From contig SYEN01000538.1 in the NCBI GenBank assembly GCA_005800795.1, positions 1 to 11,461 of the forward strand: a stretch of 11,461 nucleotides of DNA, written 5' to 3'. The position numbers and the translations under genes are program-made. Positions 6,969 to 11,461 of this stretch are shown piece by piece (the stretch's first letter is position 1; every line of letters begins with the position of its first letter). The notes under the pieces were generated by a model. It saw nothing but the letters and a program-made list of their open reading frames with translations. It did not search any database and was not told the DNA's origin. The stretch is from Burkholderiales bacterium. GTDB lineage: Bacteria; Pseudomonadota; Gammaproteobacteria; Burkholderiales; SG8-41.

Positions 6969-7035
6969 CAGGGTGAGTGTTGTGGCTACCGGCAAGCGGG
7001 TCGCGAGCAACGTAGGGTTAATGTATTGTAAGTAT

Positions 7036-7878
7036 ATGAATTTATTGATAAAAAAATACTTCGTCGTGTTGGCGCTAATGGCGTTTAACGCAACGCAAGC
7101 CCACGCCCAATGGCCTTACGAAGTCCCATTCGTACCGTCGCCGCAAGTGGTGGTGGATGAAATGCTGCGTCTGGCCGATGTCAAGAAAGACGATTTTGTG
7201 TTTGACCTGGGTTCCGGCGATGGGCGGATTCTGATCTCCGCCGCCGCCAAATTCGGCGCGCGCGGCGTGGGGGTCGATCTGGACGAAACGCTGATTTATC
7301 AGAGCGAAGCCAACGCGAAAGCAGCCGGCGTGGCGGATAAAGTGCAATTCATCCGCCAGGATTTGTTCAAGACGGATTTGGCGCGTGCCACGGTCATCAC
7401 CATGTACCTGCTGCCCGGCGTAAACATGCAGCTGCGCCCGGTGCTGCTGGGGTTAAAGCCCGGCACGCGCATCGTCGCGCATGATTTTGATTTGGGCGAC
7501 TGGAAGCCCGATGTCAAAATAACTGTGCGCAAGAATGTGATGCTGTGGGTGGTGCCTGCAAAAATCGATGGCCGCTGGCGCTTGCAATTGCCGTTGCCCG
7601 GCGGAACACAGACCTGGGATCTGGATATTCGCCAGAAGCATCAGGAAATCGACGGCGTGGTGCGCGTGGGGGATCGTCCGCCGGGCGGCATCTGGCAAAC
7701 TTCGCTGCGCGGCGACAAGGTCGGGTTTGTATTGGTAGACAACACGGATCGCGATAGCGAGGCGAATATGTATTTCGAGGGCACGGTGAAAGGCGGCGTG
7801 ATGGAAGGCGAATTCCGCCGCGGCGTCGGCGCACAGCAGACAAAGCATGCGTGGCGTGCCGAAAGGGCACGGCCATGA
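7036..7878 (+). CDS. Exported FAM173/ATPSCKMT-like SAM-dependent methyltransferase, copy 5
   Basis: A 280-residue protein from the ATG at 7036, which begins the signal peptide MNLLIKKYFVVLALMAF...AHA (cleavage after A24 before QWPYE). Two earlier in-frame ATGs exist: 7021 would add five residues, and 6940 lies in the inverted repeat and is surely wrong. Ribosome binding sites are weak for all. The catalytic domain shows FVPSPQVVVDEML (32-44), DLGSGDGR (57-64), VDLD (80-83), RQDLF, YLLPG (124-128) and AHDFDLGDWKPD (148-159), then the short linker of the copy 4-5 subgroup, WVVPAKIDGRW (171-181), and the C-terminal domain ending MYFEGTVKGGVMEG...HAWRAER. The stop overlaps the copy 6 start as ATGA, so the two are translationally coupled. 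It is probably a sister of copy 4, from which the repeat element separates it. Confidence 0.88.
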   Translation: MNLLIKKYFVVLALMAFNATQAHAQWPYEVPFVPSPQVVVDEMLRLADVKKDDFVFDLGSGDGRILISAAAKFGARGVGVDLDETLIYQSEANAKAAGVADKVQFIRQDLFKTDLARATVITMYLLPGVNMQLRPVLLGLKPGTRIVAHDFDLGDWKPDVKITVRKNVMLWVVPAKIDGRWRLQLPLPGGTQTWDLDIRQKHQEIDGVVRVGDRPPGGIWQTSLRGDKVGFVLVDNTDRDSEANMYFEGTVKGGVMEGEFRRGVGAQQTKHAWRAERARP

Positions 7879-8804
7879 GGCCTACATCGTTGCGCTATCT
7901 ATCTGTTTTGATTGGTTTTTCTCTACTCCTCGGTACGGGGTCAGCGCGCGCGGCGGATGCGCCGTTTGTAGTGACATTACCGACGGTGGTCGACACCATG
8001 CTCAAGATGGGCCAGGTTGGCGCCAGTGATTTTCTGATTGATCTGGGTTCGGGAGATGGGCGCATAGTCATCGCAGCCGCGAAACAGCATGGCGCGCGTG
8101 GTTACGGCGTGGAGCTCGATCCCAATCTGGTGCTGACCGCGCGGCGCGAGGCGCAGCGACAGGGCGTGGCCGACCGTGTGATGTTTGAAGCGGAAAATCT
8201 GTTCAATATCGACATCGGCAAAGCCAGCATCATCACCTTGTATATCGGTGAATCGGTGAACATGCGGCTGCGGCCAGCGCTGCTGAAATTGAAACCCAGC
8301 ACGCGCATCGTGTCGCATGATTTCGATTTGGGCAACTGGATGCCTGACGAGAAGATGACTATTTCTGTACCCAATAAACCGTACGGCCCGCCGCGCAGCG
8401 ATATCATGCTGTGGGTGGTGCCGGCAGATTTTTCGGGCACCTGGACGTGGACACTGCCGGTTGCGGGCGCCGACGCGTCCCACGAGGCGCGATTTGAACA
8501 GGCGTTTCAGAAACTCGAAGGAAGCGGCCGCGTCGCCGCGCGGCAGGCTGCCATCGGCAGCCCGCAAATTCGCGGCGATTCGATTCGATTCGTCATGGGA
8601 GCGGATGTCGCGGGCAAGGCGGCATGGCGCGAATTCGAAGGCCGCATCAGTGGCGACTCGATCACGGGTACCTCCGCCCTCCTGGCTGATGGCGGCAAAG
8701 CGATCCTCAAAGACACTTCAGTGCCTTGGCGCGCGACGCGCACGGCACGCGGCAAGTGGGTGACAGATTCGCCGCCGGCCACGTTCGAACCGGGGGCGCG
8801 CTGA
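7875..8804 (+). CDS. Exported methyltransferase-like protein, copy 6 (altered active-site surroundings)
   Basis: A 309-residue protein. The ATG at 7875 overlaps the copy 5 stop and has GAAAGGG at 7861-7867, 7 bases upstream; an earlier in-frame start at 7851 lacks support. Signal peptide residues 1-26 (cleavage after A-R-A26 before ADAP). Motif I DLGSGDGR (56-63), ELD (80-82) and SHDFDLGNWMPD (147-158) are intact. Several positions differ from its paralogs: the YVPTPQ pre-motif is replaced by FVVTLPTVVDTML (31-43), YLLP is YIGE (123-126), and the acidic residue before the fourth strand is Asn (ENLF, N108), as in copy 7. The C-terminal domain begins at W190, shows FEQAFQKLEG and REFEGRISGDSITG, and ends in a proline-rich tail. 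AdoMet binding looks possible; substrate choice or activity may be changed. Confidence 0.88.
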   Translation: MRPTSLRYLSVLIGFSLLLGTGSARAADAPFVVTLPTVVDTMLKMGQVGASDFLIDLGSGDGRIVIAAAKQHGARGYGVELDPNLVLTARREAQRQGVADRVMFEAENLFNIDIGKASIITLYIGESVNMRLRPALLKLKPSTRIVSHDFDLGNWMPDEKMTISVPNKPYGPPRSDIMLWVVPADFSGTWTWTLPVAGADASHEARFEQAFQKLEGSGRVAARQAAIGSPQIRGDSIRFVMGADVAGKAAWREFEGRISGDSITGTSALLADGGKAILKDTSVPWRATRTARGKWVTDSPPATFEPGAR

Positions 8805-8843
8805 AACGGTTGCACAAAGCAGGAATAGCGAACAGTTTTTTTC

Positions 8844-8849
8844 AAGGAG
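8844..8849 (+). promoter_or_regulatory. Shine-Dalgarno that decides the start of copy 7
   Basis: AAGGAG lies 5 bases before the ATG at 8855. The same frame is open upstream to 8726, inside the end of copy 6, but this site and the signal peptide that follows fix the start at 8855. Confidence 0.75.
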
Positions 8850-8854
8850 CAGCA

Positions 8855-9757
8855 ATGAAGGCAATGAAACAAACGTTACTGGCGTTATGCCTGACCGTAT
8901 TGATGGCCGGCGTACAGGCGCAAACCGGTGTCGGCGACGTGGTGTATGTGCCCACGCCGCAACTGGTGGTCGATGAAATGCTGCTAATGGGCAAGGTCGG
9001 CAAGAATGACTACCTGATTGATCTGGGCTCCGGCGACGGGCGCTTTGTGATCTCCGCCGCCAAAAAGTACGGCGCGAAGGCGCTCGGTGTAGACCTTGAT
9101 ACCTATCTGCTCAAAGTCGCCAACGAGGCTGCGCGCAAGGAAGGCGTCACCGATCGCGTGACGTTTCGAGAGCAGAATCTGTTCGAGACCGATTTTTCGG
9201 CGGCGACGGTGATTTCAACCTACCTGTTGCCGGAAATGAATCTGCGGCTACGCTCGAAAATCATGCGCATGAAGCCCGGCACGCGCGTGGTGGCGCACGA
9301 TTACAGCATGGGCGACTGGTATCCCGATGAACAGAAAACCCTGATCGTTCCGGAAAAGAAAGTCGGCAACCCCGGCATCAGCTACATCTTTCACTGGGTG
9401 GTGCCCGCGCTGGCGGCGGGTGTGTGGCAATCCACGCTCAACATCGACGGCAAGGACGTGCCGTACGAATTCACCATGGAGCAGTTTTTCCAGAACATCG
9501 ACGGCCCCGCGCGCGCGGGCGGCATCACCGGCGTAATGCGCGGCAAGATGTCCGGTGAAAACATCCGCTTTTCAGTGACCGGCAAGGGCGCGCAAAAAAT
9601 CGTGCGCCATGAATTCGAAGGCAAGCTCGCGGGTGAAACCATCAGTGGGCTCGCGCGCATAGGCGAAGGTGCGGGAGCGAAGCAGGTGGCGTGGAACGCC
9701 AAGCGTGTAAAGCGAGGCGAGTTCACACGCGCGCAAGACGAACCGGAGGTGAAATAA
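8855..9757 (+). CDS. Exported FAM173/ATPSCKMT-like SAM-dependent methyltransferase, copy 7
   Basis: A 300-residue protein with signal peptide residues 1-22 (MKAMKQTLLALCLTV..., cleavage after V-Q-A22 before QTGVGD). The catalytic domain has YVPTPQLVVDEML (31-43), DLGSGDGR (56-63), VDLD (79-82), EQNLF (106-110, Asn where copies 1-5 have Asp), YLLPEMNL (123-130) and AHDYSMGDWYPD (147-158). After a long linker, WVVPALAAGVW (181-191) opens the C-terminal domain, with MEQFFQNIDG, RHEFEGKLAGETISG and AWNAKR, and a charged tail. Spacing of 50 bases from copy 6 and one base to the permease gene indicates a single transcript. The canonical pre-motif and YLLP suggest an active enzyme. Confidence 0.9.
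   Translation: MKAMKQTLLALCLTVLMAGVQAQTGVGDVVYVPTPQLVVDEMLLMGKVGKNDYLIDLGSGDGRFVISAAKKYGAKALGVDLDTYLLKVANEAARKEGVTDRVTFREQNLFETDFSAATVISTYLLPEMNLRLRSKIMRMKPGTRVVAHDYSMGDWYPDEQKTLIVPEKKVGNPGISYIFHWVVPALAAGVWQSTLNIDGKDVPYEFTMEQFFQNIDGPARAGGITGVMRGKMSGENIRFSVTGKGAQKIVRHEFEGKLAGETISGLARIGEGAGAKQVAWNAKRVKRGEFTRAQDEPEVK
9745..9752 (+). promoter_or_regulatory. Near-perfect Shine-Dalgarno of the permease gene, inside the end of copy 7
   Basis: GGAGGTGA is complementary to the 16S rRNA 3' end and lies 6 bases before the permease ATG at 9759, within the last codons of copy 7. It supports this start and close translational linkage. Confidence 0.8.
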
Positions 9758-9758
9758 C

Positions 9759-11126
9759 ATGAGCGATTCGCCGGGCGGAAGCACGCAGCAAAGCGCACAA
9801 CCGAAGGCTTCGCTTTCGGTCTTCGACGCCTGCACCATGATCGTGGGCTTGATCGTGGGTGCGGGTGTTTTTGGCACGCCGGCGATTGTGGCTGGCGCGA
9901 TGAATGATGAAACGTTGATTCTCGCGGTGTGGGTGGCGGGTGGCGTGTTTTCGATTATCGGCGCGCTGTGTTACGCGGAACTGGTGACAGCGTTCCCGTC
10001 GGCAGGCGGCGAATACCACTTCATTCAGCGCGCGTTTGGACGTTCGCTGGCGTTTCTCTACGGTTGGGCGCGCATGACAGTGATTGTAGCCGGCTCCATC
10101 GCGGTGTTCGCCTATCTTTTCGGCGATTACCTGTCACGGGTGATTAACATGGGGCCGTACTCCTCGGCGATCTGGGCAGCGCTGGTGGTGTTCGTGCTGA
10201 CGGCCGTTAACTACCGCGGTATTCAGGAAGGCAAGACCGCGCAGAATGTGTTTACCGTGCTGGAAGTGTGCGGCCTGCTGCTGATCATCGTGGCCGGGCT
10301 GTTTCTGGCAGCGCCGCCTGCGCCGCCACCGGTGATGGCGCCGGGCGCGGCGGGCGGTGGCGGCCCGTGGTATATCGGCGCGGGGCTGGGCACCGCGATG
10401 CTGTTTGTGCTGTTTACCTACGGCGGCTGGAACGACGCTGCCTATATATCCGCCGAGGTCAAGGGAGAGCGCAACATGGTGCGCGCGCTGTTGATCGCGA
10501 TCAGTGTGGTGGCGGTACTGTATGTGCTGATCGCACTGGCCTACATGAAAGGCCTGGGGCTGTACGCGATGGCGCGTTCAGATGCCGTGGCTGCGGATTT
10601 GCTCAAGGTTGTGTGGGGCGGCACGGGTGAAAAAGTAATCTCGATCATGATTGCAATCGCCGCGTTGACCTCGGTGAACGGTTCCATCATCGTCGGTGCG
10701 CGCTCGAATTACGCGCTGGGCCGGGATTGGCCGATTTTCGGCTACCTCGGGAAGTGGGACGCTGCGAGCGGCTCGCCGCGCAATGCGCTGGTGGTGCAGG
10801 GCGTGATCGCACTCGCGCTGGTGGGGCTGGGTGCGATACAGAAGGCGGGCTTCAAGGGACTGGTGGAATATTCGCTGCCGGTGTTTTGGGGATTCTTTTT
10901 GCTGGTGGGCGTGGCGGTATTTGTGCTGCGTGCGAAGGAACCTGACGCGCCGCGGCCATTCCGTGTGCCGTTGTACCCGGTGTTGCCGGCTATTTTTGTC
11001 TGCGTGTGCGGTTACCTGCTGTACTCCAGCCTGACGTTTCACAAGGACAATGCGCTGGTGGGTCTGGGTGTGCTGGCGATAGGCGGCGTGATTCTGCTGT
11101 TTGCGCGCGGTAAAAAAGCGGCGTAG
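9759..11126 (+). CDS. APC-superfamily amino-acid permease
   Basis: A 455-residue inner-membrane transporter with about twelve hydrophobic segments. The first helix carries the APC signature GLIVGAGVFGTP (30-41), the unwound substrate-binding part of the LeuT-fold first helix. The second helix ends in IIGALCYAELVTAFPSAGGEYHFI, typical of the LAT/AAT-type branch, followed by GRSLAFLYGWARM. FTYGGWNDAAYISAEVKGERNMVRAL matches the sixth helix and following loop, and SVNGSIIVGARSNYALGRDWPIF the eighth helix region. The C-terminus is short and basic. Family membership is secure; substrate cannot be read from sequence. Its position as last gene of the methyltransferase operon, one base after copy 7, suggests a shared purpose. 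A yeast APC-superfamily member (Sam3) takes up AdoMet, so AdoMet or a related metabolite is worth considering, but an ordinary amino acid is equally possible. Confidence 0.92.
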   Translation: MSDSPGGSTQQSAQPKASLSVFDACTMIVGLIVGAGVFGTPAIVAGAMNDETLILAVWVAGGVFSIIGALCYAELVTAFPSAGGEYHFIQRAFGRSLAFLYGWARMTVIVAGSIAVFAYLFGDYLSRVINMGPYSSAIWAALVVFVLTAVNYRGIQEGKTAQNVFTVLEVCGLLLIIVAGLFLAAPPAPPPVMAPGAAGGGGPWYIGAGLGTAMLFVLFTYGGWNDAAYISAEVKGERNMVRALLIAISVVAVLYVLIALAYMKGLGLYAMARSDAVAADLLKVVWGGTGEKVISIMIAIAALTSVNGSIIVGARSNYALGRDWPIFGYLGKWDAASGSPRNALVVQGVIALALVGLGAIQKAGFKGLVEYSLPVFWGFFLLVGVAVFVLRAKEPDAPRPFRVPLYPVLPAIFVCVCGYLLYSSLTFHKDNALVGLGVLAIGGVILLFARGKKAA

Positions 11127-11133
11127 CAGGTGT

Positions 11134-11150
11134 GCGGACGATCCGTCCGC
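11134..11150. terminator. Stem-loop just after the permease, possible terminator
   Basis: GCGGACG (11134-11140) pairs with CGTCCGC (11144-11150) across a three-base loop, seven bases after the permease stop. There is no T tract, so it is not a classical intrinsic terminator; it may protect the 3' end or act with the next palindrome. Confidence 0.4.
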
Positions 11151-11175
11151 GGGAAGTGCTGCTGTCAAAGCAGGC

Positions 11176-11202
11176 GGATTGCGGGCGGGATGCCCGCGAT
11201 CC
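11176..11202. repeat. REP-like palindrome downstream of the permease
   Basis: An 11-base stem (11176-11186 with 11192-11202, one G-U pair) surrounds the loop GGGAT. It is very GC-rich and resembles the extragenic palindromes common downstream of operons. No T run follows. With the preceding hairpin it probably marks the 3' end of the operon. Confidence 0.5.
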
Positions 11203-11329
11203 CGGCAGCTGTCCCACTCGCGCGTCAAGCGCTGCGCTGTCGATTGGCGCCGAAGACTATTGAAAAGGTTGCGTGCAGCCCCAACCTGATATCACATGAT
11301 TGATTTTATCATAACTAATTGTTTGGTAA

Positions 11330-11461
11330 TTAGGGCGAAACGTAACCAAAGTAGAGTTTCAAGAAAAGCTTAAAAACGTTGTCGTTGCGGTGATTGTATC
11401 GGTATTCGATTTCCTTCAGATACATCGGGAAATAATACTTCGACACGCCGCGATAGTTGTA
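11330..11461 (-). CDS. IS1595-type (ISXO2-like) transposase, C-terminal fragment cut by the window edge
   Basis: Read on the minus strand from the window edge, the frame gives 43 residues to TAA: YNYRGVSKYYFPMYLKEIEY followed by RYNHRNDNVFKLF and a short tail ending GYVSP. The YRGVS...YL.E..yRyNhR pattern is the C-terminal end of IS1595-family transposases (DDE_Tnp_IS1595 domain). The composition turns AT-rich from about 11290, so the IS end probably lies between about 11260 and 11330; I cannot define its terminal inverted repeat without the other end. It flanks the array and may have helped move or expand it. Confidence 0.72.
   Translation of the reverse strand, partial: YNYRGVSKYYFPMYLKEIEYRYNHRNDNVFKLFLKLYFGYVSP

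Overview
The window looks like the chromosome of a GC-rich Gram-negative bacterium, most likely a beta- or gammaproteobacterium. The reasons are a lytic transglycosylase with an N-terminal DUF4124-like segment, Sec signal peptides ending in A-x-A, strong Shine-Dalgarno sites, and a dispersed palindrome of the 'GGATTCCCGCC...' kind common in those classes. I cannot name a genus from sequence alone.

Layout. Positions 1-295 hold no gene I can support. 296-1015 (minus) is a secreted lytic transglycosylase. 1016-1511 holds a G-rich divergent promoter region and a small, possibly degenerate secreted-protein gene. From 1512 to 9757 there are seven paralogous genes, all on the plus strand, each encoding a signal peptide, a class I AdoMet-methyltransferase domain with an invariant DLGSGDG motif, and a C-terminal beta-rich domain of about 100 residues: copy 1 at 1512-2372, copy 2 at 4163-5074 (broken by an in-frame TAG), copy 3 at 5088-5999, copy 4 at 6005-6835, copy 5 at 7036-7878, copy 6 at 7875-8804 and copy 7 at 8855-9757. 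A membrane-anchored spermidine-synthase-like gene (2436-4031, minus) separates copy 1 from the rest. An APC-family amino-acid permease (9759-11126) starts one base after copy 7. The right end has two palindromes and the C-terminal end of an IS1595-type transposase (minus, cut by the window edge).

The methyltransferase domain resembles the FAM173/ATPSCKMT lysine-methyltransferase family (motifs YVPTPxxxVDxML, DLGSGDGR, [SA]HD[FY]xxxxWxPD). Here every copy carries an apparent export signal, which is odd because AdoMet is a cytoplasmic cofactor. The copies run as a tightly spaced operon (gaps of 13, 5, 200, -4, 50 and 1 bases) ending in a transporter. My working idea, an inference only, is an extracytoplasmic methylation system: several exported methyltransferases with diverged substrate preference, a permease that might move AdoMet, its product or an amino acid, and a membrane-bound aminopropyltransferase-like enzyme whose catalytic domain may also face the periplasm.

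Signs of ongoing change are the single-base-type nonsense codon in copy 2 at a tryptophan conserved in all six intact copies, an eight-G tract just upstream of it, an inverted-repeat element between copies 4 and 5, and altered motifs in copies 4 and 6.
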